A DNA stretch of 64,000 bases from Paraburkholderia sp. CNPSo 3272 (GCF_024206495.1 NZ_JAMBPQ010000021.1:1-64000), one strand, 5' to 3'; counted from the stretch's first letter, positions 1 to 8,310 are shown. Numbers and translations are program-made. Notes: generated by a model from the letters alone, not told the origin.

Positions 1-937
1 TGACGTCGTCGTCATATTCGAAAAGGGCGAACACGTCCTTCTCGGCGAGCTTTGGTGCGGTGAACGGCACGCCGCTTATTGCTGCCTCAAGGCGCATGCG
101 GTTCAGCGCTATGCGGGCGAGCAGGTCGGAGCGGGCCTGTTCCTCGGGCCGATAGCCGCCGCCCACATCGGAATGCACGCCCGGCAATACGATTTCTTCG
201 TAGAATGCCTGCGTGCCGCGCACGGGCGTCACGGGAAAGCAGGCACGCAGCTCGTGGCCGGCGACGAAGTGCACGCACCGCTCCACCTGCTCGGGCACCA
301 GCATGCGCATGTCGGAAAGGTTATGGGCCGGTAGCCCCACCGACTCCACCGTATCGAACACCCCGAGAAAGCGGAAATGCAGCGGTGCGGACTGGCCGTC
401 CACCGCCGTCGGACACGGCCAGTGCGGCACGCCGTCTTTCAGCGTGCACTTCTTCAGCAGCCGGTTCACGAACGCCCGGGCGAGTGTGGCACCGCGCGAA
501 AAACCGAACACCGCAATGTCGATGCGACTAACCTTGTGATTGTTCGCCAAGCTTTCAACAAGTTCTTTCTCGGCCTTCGCCAAACGCACGTCGCCACCCA
601 ATCCGATACCACCACCCAGCATTTCGCTGTCGCGGATCTTTTCCCACCAGCTCGGATCACTGGCATCGAGCGGCGTGCCGACACCAGGATAGTATAATCG
701 GTTGATAAGTGGTGCTTCGCTTTCGTCAACATGCCCCGCGAACAAACGGGCAATGTTGGACAGTTTCTGCTTTGGTTCGTCGATCCGGCGATTGTTTTCC
801 GTGCCGTCGAAGAAGAAGCTGAACCACGGCTGCTGCTCGCAGGTGGTGCAGATCATGAATTCTTCCGCATGCAGCTGCGTGGCGGTTTTCATCGACTGCA
901 AAAAGTGCATCGGATTGTCAGTTATCCAGTCCTGCAT
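1..937 (-). CDS. DUF2235 (Tle1-like) T6SS lipase effector, 3' end outside window
   Basis: The reverse strand is open from the ATG at 937 to the left edge, giving about 312 N-terminal residues with no stop. Visible motifs are FFFDGTENN near residue 50, GVGTP, the nucleophile elbow GFSRGA with Ser147, and LPGVHSDVGGGY with His255. This set is typical of DUF2235 alpha/beta hydrolases, which include the T6SS phospholipase effectors Tle1. The start is chosen because GGAGAATAACG precedes it and the DUF3304 stop ends 2 bp upstream, so the two genes are probably translationally coupled. In the family the product is delivered by VgrG and attacks membrane lipids of a target cell; that role is inferred here from the motifs and from the vgrG/DUF4123/DUF3304 neighbourhood. 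It is the only effector gene not truncated within the array; completeness past the edge is unknown. Confidence 0.88.
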   Translation of the reverse strand, partial: MQDWITDNPMHFLQSMKTATQLHAEEFMICTTCEQQPWFSFFFDGTENNRRIDEPKQKLSNIARLFAGHVDESEAPLINRLYYPGVGTPLDASDPSWWEKIRDSEMLGGGIGLGGDVRLAKAEKELVESLANNHKVSRIDIAVFGFSRGATLARAFVNRLLKKCTLKDGVPHWPCPTAVDGQSAPLHFRFLGVFDTVESVGLPAHNLSDMRMLVPEQVERCVHFVAGHELRACFPVTPVRGTQAFYEEIVLPGVHSDVGGGYRPEEQARSDLLARIALNRMRLEAAISGVPFTAPKLAEKDVFALFEYDDDV

Positions 938-939
938 CG

Positions 940-1446
940 TTATTCTCCTATGTGGCGCATCACGCGCTGCCCCGAAAACAGTTTATCGACGCGTGGACTC
1001 GGCAAGCCGCTTTCCCCGCGGTCCGGTATTAACTCAGCTTCTAGCTGATGGTCGTCAAAAAATCGAACCATCAAGATGTTGTAGGAGTCTTTTTTCTTTG
1101 GCATCGCGCCAATGACCACGACATCCTTGCTGTACGTCTTCCACTCTGACCTAGCTTCCTGACGCCCACCGATGCGCCACACCACCTTGATCGTCTGCCC
1201 GACTCCTGGGATCAGTGAGCAGCATTCACGTCCGCCTTTGCCCCCTCGCGAAAACTCCGAAACCTGAATACCTCCCATTCCAGTGTCTTTCCCTGAAGCC
1301 GTTTGAATCCAGAATTCGTGGATGTAGTCCTCGGTATAGTTCGCACTCCATGCCGATGCATCCACGTAGACACTTGGCTGAACGACGGCGCACCCGGTCA
1401 GCGTGCTCAACAACACTATGAAGAACCCACATATCACGCGTCTCAT
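940..1446 (-). CDS. DUF3304 lipoprotein, array copy A (intact), putative T6SS immunity protein
   Basis: A 168-residue protein with a lipoprotein signal peptide (MRRVICGFFI..., lipobox LTGC) followed by the pattern YVDASAW.ANYTEDYI, a Cys pair (ECC), GVGQTIKVVWR and a C-terminal SPRVDKLF. I recognise this as the DUF3304 family, which often sits beside DUF2235 effectors and is thought to protect the producer in the periplasm. The gene lies 2 bp upstream of the effector start. It defines the A type of this array: QTI in the middle and KKKDSYNILMVRFF near the end. It is one of two undamaged copies and the one adjacent to the full effector, so it is the likeliest cognate immunity gene. The immunity role is inferred, not shown. 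Confidence 0.82.
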   Translation of the reverse strand: MRRVICGFFIVLLSTLTGCAVVQPSVYVDASAWSANYTEDYIHEFWIQTASGKDTGMGGIQVSEFSRGGKGGRECCSLIPGVGQTIKVVWRIGGRQEARSEWKTYSKDVVVIGAMPKKKDSYNILMVRFFDDHQLEAELIPDRGESGLPSPRVDKLFSGQRVMRHIGE

Positions 1447-1530
1447 TGCTCACCCTTCGTTCGGTTCATCGTCTACCGCCACCACGCCGTCGTAACGCCT
1501 TCTCTATTGACTCGCGACAACTTCCAAGGA

Positions 1531-1707
1531 CTACTTTCTCAGCGGCAAGTCAAGATCTCGATTATTTCTCGTGCCATCGAAGAAAAAACTGAACCACGGC
1601 TGCTGCTCGCACGTGGTGCAGGTCATGAATTCTTCCGCATGCAGCTGCGTGGCGTTATTCATCGACTGCGAAAAATGCATCGGATTGTCGATTATCCAGT
1701 CCTGCAT
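1531..1707 (-). pseudogene. 5' stub of DUF2235 effector (58 codons) between DUF3304 copies
   Basis: An ATG at 1707 after GGAGAATAACG opens a 58-residue frame that starts MQDWIIDNPMHF, matches the effector N-terminus at 937 through FFFDG, then diverges into NNRDLDLPLRK and stops (TAG, 1531-1533). It keeps the effector ribosome binding site but lacks the GxSxG elbow, so it cannot be an active lipase. The same breakpoint and tail recur in the stub at 3612-3788, so truncation preceded duplication. Confidence 0.8.
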
Positions 1708-1709
1708 CG

Positions 1710-2214
1710 TTATTCTCCCATCTGGCGCATCACGCGCCGCCCCGAAAACAGTTTGTCGACGCGAGGACTTGCCGAACCGCCCGGTTCCCCTCGGTCCGGT
1801 ATTAACTCTGCTTCTACGTCATGGTCGTGAAAGAATCGGACCATCAAGATGTTGTAGGAATCTTTCTTCGTTGGCATCGCGCCAGTGACCACGACGTCCC
1901 TGCTATACGTCTCCCACTCTGACCTGGTTTCTTGCCGCCCTCCAATGCGCCACACCACCCTGATCGTTTCCCGACGCCTGGAATTCGCGAACAGCATTCG
2001 GAGGATCCCGTTCCCCCCTAGAGAATTCCTTGACCTGAATACCACTCAGCAGCGGATTCTTCCCGGACGTTGTTTCAAGGTGGAACTCAGGAATATAGTC
2101 CTCGGTGTAGTTCGCACTCCATGCTGATGCATCGACATATCCGCCTGACTGGCTAAGGGCGCACCCGCCCGCGCCAAATACCATCACCAGGAACGCGCCT
2201 ACCATCCATCTCAT
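1710..2214 (-). pseudogene. DUF3304 lipoprotein, array copy B, frameshifted
   Basis: The start at 2214 (MRWMVGAFLV..., lipobox GAGGC) reads like copy C as far as EFSRG. The frame is then lost and is recovered two frames over at about 1983, continuing to the normal end at 1710. Against copy C there are two single-base deletions, one in a C run near 2025 (six C instead of seven) and one in a T run near 1967 (three T instead of four). The net shift of two bases leaves no full-length product. The 5' half is C type and the 3' half (KKDSYNILMVRFF) is A type, so the copy is also a chimera. Sequencing error in homopolymers is an alternative explanation for the indels. Confidence 0.75.
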
Positions 2215-2359
2215 TGTCTGCCTCGCTTTTTTTCGATTGCGGTTACCACGGTAGCAGTTCGCACGAGGTGCAGGTCATGGATTCTTCTGCATAGCAGTTG
2301 CGTGGCAGTCTTCATCGACGGCAAAAAGTTCATCGGTTTGGCGGTTATCCAGTCACGCA
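2215..2359 (-). pseudogene. Degenerate 5' stub of DUF2235 effector downstream of copy C
   Basis: On the reverse strand an ATG at 2359 begins MRDWITAKPMNFLPSMKTATQL, matching the effector N-terminus with several changes. A one-base slip near 2290 then breaks the frame, and the sequence runs into the A-rich leader of copy B. It ends earlier than the A-type stubs (after about 36 codons), like the stub at 2899-3021. Confidence 0.6.
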
Positions 2360-2362
2360 TTT

Positions 2363-2869
2363 TCATTCTCCCATTTGTCGCATGACTCGACGCCCATAAA
2401 ACAATTGATCCACTCGGGGACTTGGCTTGCCATCGGGCTCTGCTGATTCAGAAACGAATTCGGCCTCGATATTGTGGCCGGGAAAGAAACGTACAATCAA
2501 AAAATTCATCGCGTCAGGCGCGCTCGACGTCGCACCCGCGATTGCTACGTCTTTGCTGTACGTCTTCCACTCTGACCTGGTTTCTTGCCGCCCCCCAATG
2601 CGCCACACCACCCTGATCGTTTTCCCGACGCCTGGAATTGGCGAGCAGCATTCGGAAGAGCCCGTTCCCCCCCTAGAGAATTCCTTGACCTGAATACCAT
2701 TCAGCAGCAGATTCTTTCCGGACGTTGTTTCAAGGTGGAACTCAGGAATATAGTCCTCGGTGTAGTTCGCACTCCATGCCGATGCATCGACATATCCGCC
2801 TGACTGGCCAAGGGCGCACCCGCCCGCGCCAAATATCATCACCAGGAACGCGCCTACCATCCATCTCAT
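2363..2869 (-). CDS. DUF3304 lipoprotein, array copy C (intact)
   Basis: A 168-residue lipoprotein read from the ATG at 2869, chosen because GAGGCAGACA precedes it and the signal peptide MRWMVGAFLVMIFGAGGC starts there; an upstream in-frame start at 2920 would add an unlikely charged extension. The domain has ANYTEDYIPEF, the ECC Cys pair, GVGKTIRVVWR and SPRVDQLFYG. It is the reference for the C type, which differs from copy A mainly in the signal peptide, the KTI motif and the block SSAPDAMNFLIVRFFPGHN. It has no full effector next to it, only a stub, so it is an orphan immunity-type gene. Whether it protects against a rival's DUF2235 toxin is inference. Confidence 0.8.
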   Translation of the reverse strand: MRWMVGAFLVMIFGAGGCALGQSGGYVDASAWSANYTEDYIPEFHLETTSGKNLLLNGIQVKEFSRGGTGSSECCSPIPGVGKTIRVVWRIGGRQETRSEWKTYSKDVAIAGATSSAPDAMNFLIVRFFPGHNIEAEFVSESAEPDGKPSPRVDQLFYGRRVMRQMGE

Positions 2870-2898
2870 TGTCTGCCTCGCTTTTTTTTCGATTGCGG

Positions 2899-3021
2899 TT
2901 ACCACGGTAGCAGTTCGCACGAGGTGCAGGTCATGGATTCTTCTGCATGCTGCTGCGTGGCAGTCTTCATCGACCGCAAAAAGTGCATCGGGTTATCGGT
3001 TATCCAGTCCTGCACTTTCAT
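2899..3021 (-). pseudogene. 5' stub of DUF2235 effector downstream of copy D
   Basis: The reverse strand reads MKVQDWITDNPMHF then SMKTATQQHAEESMTCTSC and stops at TAA (2899-2901) after about 40 codons. The match to the effector N-terminus is clear up to the TC.C motif. The first ATG overlaps the stop of copy D (ATGA), and an alternative GTG lies at 3015. No lipase motif remains. Confidence 0.65.
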
Positions 3022-3527
3022 TCTCCCATTTGTCGCATGACTCGACGCCCATAAAACAATTGATCCACTCGGGGACTTGGCTTGCCATCGGGCTCTGCTG
3101 ATTCAGAAACGAATTCGGCCTCGATATTGTGGCCAGGAAAGAAACGTACAATCAAAAAATTCATCGCGTCAGGCACGCTCGACGTCGCACCCGCGACTGC
3201 CACGTCTTTGCTGTACGTCTTCTACTCTGACCTGGTTTCTTGCCGCCCCCCAACGCGCCACACCACCCTGATCGTCTGACCGACTCCTGGGATCAGTGCG
3301 CAGCATTCACGTCCCCCTTTGCCGCCTCGCGAAAACTCCGAAACCTGAATACCCCCCATTCCAGTGTCTTTCCCTGAAGCCGTTTGAATCCAGAAGTCAT
3401 GGATATAGTCTTCGGTATAGTTCGCTCCCCACGCCGACGCATCGACGTAGCCACTCGGCTGACCGACGGCGCACCCGGTCAGCATGATCAACAACGGTAC
3501 GAAGAATCCACATATCACGCGTCTCAT
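3018..3527 (-). pseudogene. DUF3304 lipoprotein, array copy D, nonsense mutation and chimera
   Basis: One frame of 170 codons runs from the ATG at 3527 (MRRVICGFFVPLLIMLTGC) to 3018, but the conserved Trp codon in RSEWKTYSKD is TAG (3222-3224), so translation would end after 101 residues. The 5' part is A type (IQTASGKDTGMGG, VGQTI); the 3' part is C type (AMNFLIVRFFPGHN, RVDQLFYGRRVMRQ). The switch lies roughly between 3240 and 3275. This is the reciprocal arrangement of copy B. A single TGG to TAG change is the only obvious defect. Confidence 0.78.
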
Positions 3528-3611
3528 TGCTCACCTTTCGTTCGGTTCATCGACTACTGCCACCACGCTGTCGTAACGCCTTCTCTATTGACTCGCGACA
3601 ACTTCCAAGGA

Positions 3612-3788
3612 TTACTTTCTCAGCGGCAAGTCAAGATCTCGATTATTTCCCGCGCCATCGAAGAAAAAACTGAACCACGGCTGCTGCTCGCAGGTCGTGC
3701 AGGTCATGAACTCTTCTGCGTGCAGTTCCGTGGCGGTTTTCATTCCCTGAAGGAAATGCTGTGGATCGTCGGTTAGCCAGTCCTGCAT
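3612..3788 (-). pseudogene. 5' stub of DUF2235 effector downstream of copy E
   Basis: A 58-residue frame from the ATG at 3788 reads MQDWLTDDPQHFLQGMKTAT, then TCEQQPWFSFFFDG, then the same NNRDLDLPLRK tail and stop found in the stub at 1531-1707. The effector start signal is kept (GGGAGAGTAACT); the catalytic region is absent. Confidence 0.78.
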
Positions 3789-3790
3789 AG

Positions 3791-4370
3791 TTACTCTCCC
3801 ATCTGACGCATTACGCGCACGCCGTAATACAGCTTGTCGACGCGAGGACTTGCCGATTCACCAGCTTCCCCACGGTCCGATATCAGCTCCACTTCGACCT
3901 GGTGATTCGGAAAGAATCTGGTCATCAGAATGTTGAAGGCACCCTTCTTCATTGGCATGCTTCCCTTCACCACCACGTCGCGGCTATATGTCTTCCCCAG
4001 CCGCGCCTCTTCATCACGCCTTCCTGCTCGCCATACCACTTTGACCGTCTGTCCTACACCAGGAACTTGCGCACAACATTCACTTCCACCCGTCCCGCCT
4101 TGCGAGAATCCCGCGAACCTTGGCGCCCCCTGCTCCCGTATTTTTGCCGGTTGCCGTCTGGATCGAGTAATCGTAGATATAGTCCTCAGTGTAGTTCGCG
4201 CTCCACGCCGACACATCGACGTAGCCACTCGGCAGGGCCGCAGCACAAGCGGTTACCACACCAAACACCGCAGCCAAAAATACACGCGCTGCGTATCTTA
4301 GGAACCTCTTCACTCGTAGACGGCGAACACATCTAACACCACTCCAAAGAACAGGCGAGCTCATTTTCAT
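3791..4370 (-). pseudogene. DUF3304 lipoprotein, array copy E, frameshifted and most divergent
   Basis: The ATG at 4370, preceded by AAAGGAGAACCAGACA, starts a long-leader lipoprotein (VFGVVTAC lipobox region), then SGYVDVSAWSANYTEDYIYDY. After GAKV the frame is lost at about 4100-4115, where the sequence is one base longer than in copy A, and resumes as GFSQGGTGGSECC to the end at 3791 (SPRVDKLYYGVRVMRQMGE). It is the first DUF3304 copy after the adaptor and differs from copies A-D along its whole length (RRDEEARLGKTYSRD), so it is probably the oldest paralogue. As read, no full protein is made. Confidence 0.72.
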
Positions 4371-4423
4371 TGTCTGGTTCTCCTTTTGTCCTGCATCTGT
4401 CGTACGTCCATGATCGGGGCGCG

Positions 4424-4564
4424 CTACTTCCAACACTCGTAGTCCGGGTTCGAAAGAAGTGCCATTTGGCAGGCGATTACGACACACCCGCTGAGCGGGA
4501 GCGTGAAGAGCACGACAAGGATGTATTGAGTGACGAGTTTCAACCTGCCTCTGTTCTTTCCCAC
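4424..4564 (-). CDS. Small lipoprotein-like ORF after the DUF4123 adaptor
   Basis: A GTG at 4564, two bases after the adaptor stop, opens a 46-codon frame: a basic start (GKNRGRLK), a hydrophobic stretch and the lipobox LSGC, then VVIACQMALLSNPDYECWK and TAG. A TTG at 4543 with AGAGG just before it is an alternative start. The charge pattern and lipobox are those of a lipoprotein signal peptide, but the mature part is only about 20 residues. It may be a tiny lipoprotein coupled to the adaptor or the remnant of a longer immunity-type gene. I recognise no family. Confidence 0.42.
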   Translation of the reverse strand: MGKNRGRLKLVTQYILVVLFTLPLSGCVVIACQMALLSNPDYECWK

Positions 4565-4566
4565 TA

Positions 4567-5898
4567 TCAAGATCGCACCTGCAGCTTCAGTTCATCAGCA
4601 TGCATGCTCACGTAGATTCGCCAGTTGCGCGCAAACCTCACGACCGCCACTCCCTCACCATCGGCGCGGGGCAGGTCCCCAGTCACCACAACCTCATCCG
4701 ATGACGCCCCCGTTGGCCCGATCCACTTCACAGTGACAGCGGTGCCCGGAACCGGCACCCGCGCGGATGCGATCCCGATCGCCGTAGCCTCAAAACCTCT
4801 AGCGTCAACGTCGCCCAGCATCGCGCTGCCCGGATAGCTTTCACCGGATGACAGCAGTTCGATCTTTCGCCTGGGGATATCGGTGTCGTTCAAGATTTGG
4901 ACGCGCACGAACGTGTAACCGCGTTCCATCAGGCTTGCATGGTATTCCTGCGCAGCGGCTTCCGCGGCTCGCAGGCGGGCCGCCTCGCCCACCTCTCGCC
5001 AGACAGTGTCGCCCACCGCCATGTAGGCATCGATCAGCGTCTGCCTGCTTTTCTGCAAGCGCGTGAGGACAGCCTGCAGCGCAGGATGCTCATCGTACCG
5101 TCGTCCATACAGCAGGCCCGTTGCGGCATACACGCCCTGATCGACCTTGCCGGTCAGGCCATATCCGAATGCACGCCCGACGAATGGCGTGATCCGCTGC
5201 AATTGCTCATTGGCGTCAAGCGTGTTGTCGAGCACATCGGGACGCGCGCGTTGAAGCCATGCCAGCACCTGGGCGGGGGCGCCAACGCGGTAAATTTCTT
5301 CTTCCACATTTTCTGGGACGGGAAAAACATCCCACGCCGTGGGGATCGGCAGATTCTCGCCGGGCAGTTCGACCAGCGCGCCATGGAAATCCAGACACCA
5401 CCATGCGACGCACGGGCCAAACATGTACCGATGGGAGTCTTCAGGCAGCGTCCGATACAGCACCGGCAGGTAAGCCGGCTGATGAAAGAAGAACCACGAT
5501 TCCTGGCCGTCCGATTCAAGCCGTGCGTGCAGCAGTGTCTGCAAGTGGTCGACGAGTGGTTCAACCTCATGCGTGACCCACAACCACGACACAAGCCGGC
5601 TATCGCGCCTGGCCAGCCCCAGAAGCACGCGGATCAGGCGCAACGGTTCAACGCCTTCCGGCTCGGGGCATGGGACCAACACGGGGCCCGTCTCCGCCAG
5701 GTTGTCGAGACCGATGTTAGCGTACAGTGATACGCGCGGCATCGTCTCAATGATGTCGGACAAGGCATACTGCCTGTTATCCGGTATCGCGGCGATATCG
5801 ATCAGCGCATAGAGTTGCAGACGCGGATGAATCGCTTTGTACGCGGCGTACTGGGTTCGAAAACGTTCCAGCACAGGTTCAATTTCTCTAAGTGGCAT
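4567..5898 (-). CDS. DUF4123 T6SS adaptor/chaperone with extra C-terminal domain
   Basis: A 443-residue protein whose first about 150 residues (LYALIDIAAIPDN..., GPVLVPCP, SWLWV, YMFGPC) fit DUF4123, the adaptor domain that binds VgrG and loads a cognate effector onto the spike. It starts 26 bp after vgrG and leads into the immunity/effector array, the usual gene order. The last about 110 residues form a second, beta-rich region with VTVKWIGP, DEVVVTGDLP and VAVVRFARNW. This follows the same order and spacing as KVVWR, KDVVVIGAMP and ILMVRFF in the DUF3304 copies downstream. I read this as a DUF3304-like domain fused to the adaptor, by eye and without an alignment score. There is no signal peptide, consistent with cytoplasmic effector loading. 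Confidence 0.83.
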   Translation of the reverse strand: MPLREIEPVLERFRTQYAAYKAIHPRLQLYALIDIAAIPDNRQYALSDIIETMPRVSLYANIGLDNLAETGPVLVPCPEPEGVEPLRLIRVLLGLARRDSRLVSWLWVTHEVEPLVDHLQTLLHARLESDGQESWFFFHQPAYLPVLYRTLPEDSHRYMFGPCVAWWCLDFHGALVELPGENLPIPTAWDVFPVPENVEEEIYRVGAPAQVLAWLQRARPDVLDNTLDANEQLQRITPFVGRAFGYGLTGKVDQGVYAATGLLYGRRYDEHPALQAVLTRLQKSRQTLIDAYMAVGDTVWREVGEAARLRAAEAAAQEYHASLMERGYTFVRVQILNDTDIPRRKIELLSSGESYPGSAMLGDVDARGFEATAIGIASARVPVPGTAVTVKWIGPTGASSDEVVVTGDLPRADGEGVAVVRFARNWRIYVSMHADELKLQVRS

Positions 5899-5924
5899 AC
5901 CGGATCAAGTCGGTGGCAACAGAA

Positions 5925-8276
5925 TTACATGCGAGCGAAAGGCATACCGGCGCGACTCGCGCGCTGCGCACATTCCGTCTCAGCGGGTACGGGCAACACA
6001 GGCAGGTCGGCAGGGAGGCTCGCTGGTCCCTGCCGGCTGAAGGCGGCCGATTTGATCTTCCGGTTACCCTGCGTGCCATCTTCAATGCCTGTGGGCGAAA
6101 TCCGGACATAGGACCCGCCGCATTTGAGGAGAAGCTCGCTTTTCGCTTCAATTGTGACTCGACCATTGGCACTGGTCATCCACATGTCCTTGTCCGACGT
6201 CAGGTGCATCTCATCGCTCTGAGCCTGAACCTCGACCTTGCCGCGCGCGGCATAGAGTTTCAGCCCAAGCTTGCGCGCGAAAATTGACACGAGCTCACCG
6301 GCTGCGACCGTAAAGCGCTTCAATACGCCGATATCGGCGTTCCCACCAGCGGTCGCAATCAGATGGTTGTCTGCGGTCAGCTGGAGATCCGTCCCGGAAG
6401 CGAGTCCCATCCCGTCAGGTGCGCTCACAAGAACGCCCGCGCTCTTCAGGTCCTTGAGCGTTCCATCGAGCAGCTCGCGCTGACGTTCGTAGTCTGCTGC
6501 CACCGCTTGCGCCGCGATCGCAGCCTGACCGAGTGCCTGCATCTGCTGAAGGGCCTGCTCAAGTAATGCCTGAGCGGGTTGCATGTCCAGTTGCGTACCC
6601 TGCGCATCAGGTTGAGCGTGCGCCGAGATCAGGACGCCTTTAGCTCCTCGCACTGCGACGTGCTCGTCCGTACGCAACTCCGCACCTTTTCCCCGCTCCT
6701 TGTGATTGCCGTCGACCATATGCCCAAGGTTGAGCTCGCTGGTCTGAAACGGCGTCGTCAGGTGAATATGCTCGACGCCTTCCTTGTCCTCCATGCGCAT
6801 TTCATTCTGGGCAGCCGTGCGGATGAGATTGCGCGTATTGTTCAAGTTGTTGACGAGATCGGGATGCAGGCTGTCATGCATCGCACCGATCATGATGGGG
6901 CGGTTTGGATCCGCGGCCGTAAATTCGAGCGCCACCTCGGCGGAATCGATCAACGGGAAGTGGTGACCGTAGTTGTCGCCGCTGTAGGGCTTGGCAAACC
7001 GCACCGGCCGGCTTGTGCCACCCGGGCTCCACTCGTCGAGATCGAACGGCAGCTTGATGACGTACCAGCCTTCTTCCGTCAGATAGGCATATTTGTAATT
7101 CCCGGGTGACGTAATCCGGGCCGGCAGGACGCCCCTGATTTCCGGTTTCGGGATCGTGTCCATGGATGTTCGCCAGACCCGATCCGAAGGAATCCCCTCG
7201 AACGTCACGCGGTACGACTTGTTGCGCCCACCGTGCGAGCGTACCGACGTGATGAAGATCCCGTGTTTCGCTTCGACCTGAACCGGGTCGACCAGCACGA
7301 CCTCGCCGGCTTCCAGCCAGAACGGATTGCCCGTGCCGATGAACGTCACCTGGCCCGCGAGGTGAGCCTCGTGCCGCAGACGGGCAATACGCCGGCCTCC
7401 CTCCGGCGTCTCGTAGTGCTCCCCCCAGTGATAGTCGACAGCGTTAGTGGTCTTGTCCCCGCGTGCCGTGTTCTCCTCGACCAGCAGCGAGACGTCGGCC
7501 TGGCGATGGTTGTAGTCATGCAGGCGCACGGATTGCGGCACGCGCCGGGTGCGCCGCCGCAGCGACTTGATCGAGTCGGCACCCACGCTCTCGAGGCCCG
7601 AATCACGACGATACGGCACCGTACGCTGCTTGCGCGCGTACGCATCCAGATCGTCGCCGAACACCATCACCGCGTAATCCTTTTTCTGCTCCCAGCGAAA
7701 CCAGATGCCTTCTTCCGCACAGATGCGCTGGATAAACGCGAACGTCGTCTCGTGATACTGGGTGATGTACTCGTGCCGCCTGTACTGGCCGCCGCGCAGG
7801 TTGAACCTGAAGTCGACACCCGCGCGATAACCATAGTGCCGCAGCGTGTCGGTAATGATCTCTTCGACCGACTGCTTCTGGAATAGCCGGCTCGTCCTGC
7901 CCCGGTTGAGGTCCGCCATCGCAGGCTCGAGCCTGACGCGGTAACGCGTCTCGTCGGCGGAGGTCTCGAGTTCGTCAAACTTCGTGATGATGCCGTGGAC
8001 GGTCTGTGCGGGCGGCTTCTTGCTAAATTTTTCAGCGTTCTCGCCAAACATGCGCTGCAGGTGACCCATGTTCGGGTCGACCGGATCGATGATGAACCGG
8101 GCCGGACGCCCAAGCACCTGATCCATCGAAATGCCCGCTATCGGGCTTGTGAATTCAATCTCGTACTCGTAGAGCTGGCTGATCCGGTCAAGGCCAGCGA
8201 ACCTCACGATCGAGAACGGCGCCGGATGCGGCGCCAGCTTCAATTCATAAGCCTGTAACGGCATGAGCCACGACAT
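5925..8276 (-). CDS. vgrG: VgrG, T6SS spike protein
   Basis: A 783-residue protein that starts at the ATG at 8276 behind GGGAGGTTTTCG. The N-terminal gp27-like half carries typical VgrG features (FDELETSADETRYRVRLEP, HYGYRAGVDFRFNLRG, QYHETTFAFIQRICAEEGIWFRWEQ). A gp5-like OB region follows (SRPVRFAKPYSGDNYGHHFPL, EVALEFTAADPNRPIMIGA), then a DUF2345 tail domain (GKGAELRTDEHVAVRGAKGVLISAHA to SGGSYVRISPTGIEDGTQG-like end). VgrG trimers tip the Hcp tube and carry effectors. The end is short and shows no evolved toxin domain, so delivery probably relies on the DUF4123 adaptor and the DUF2235 cargo. No tss core genes other than a tssC scrap are in view, so the secretion machine must be elsewhere. 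Confidence 0.95.
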   Translation of the reverse strand: MSWLMPLQAYELKLAPHPAPFSIVRFAGLDRISQLYEYEIEFTSPIAGISMDQVLGRPARFIIDPVDPNMGHLQRMFGENAEKFSKKPPAQTVHGIITKFDELETSADETRYRVRLEPAMADLNRGRTSRLFQKQSVEEIITDTLRHYGYRAGVDFRFNLRGGQYRRHEYITQYHETTFAFIQRICAEEGIWFRWEQKKDYAVMVFGDDLDAYARKQRTVPYRRDSGLESVGADSIKSLRRRTRRVPQSVRLHDYNHRQADVSLLVEENTARGDKTTNAVDYHWGEHYETPEGGRRIARLRHEAHLAGQVTFIGTGNPFWLEAGEVVLVDPVQVEAKHGIFITSVRSHGGRNKSYRVTFEGIPSDRVWRTSMDTIPKPEIRGVLPARITSPGNYKYAYLTEEGWYVIKLPFDLDEWSPGGTSRPVRFAKPYSGDNYGHHFPLIDSAEVALEFTAADPNRPIMIGAMHDSLHPDLVNNLNNTRNLIRTAAQNEMRMEDKEGVEHIHLTTPFQTSELNLGHMVDGNHKERGKGAELRTDEHVAVRGAKGVLISAHAQPDAQGTQLDMQPAQALLEQALQQMQALGQAAIAAQAVAADYERQRELLDGTLKDLKSAGVLVSAPDGMGLASGTDLQLTADNHLIATAGGNADIGVLKRFTVAAGELVSIFARKLGLKLYAARGKVEVQAQSDEMHLTSDKDMWMTSANGRVTIEAKSELLLKCGGSYVRISPTGIEDGTQGNRKIKSAAFSRQGPASLPADLPVLPVPAETECAQRASRAGMPFARM

Positions 8277-8310
8277 CGAAAACCTCCCGGATACGCAAAA
8301 CGCAAAAGCA

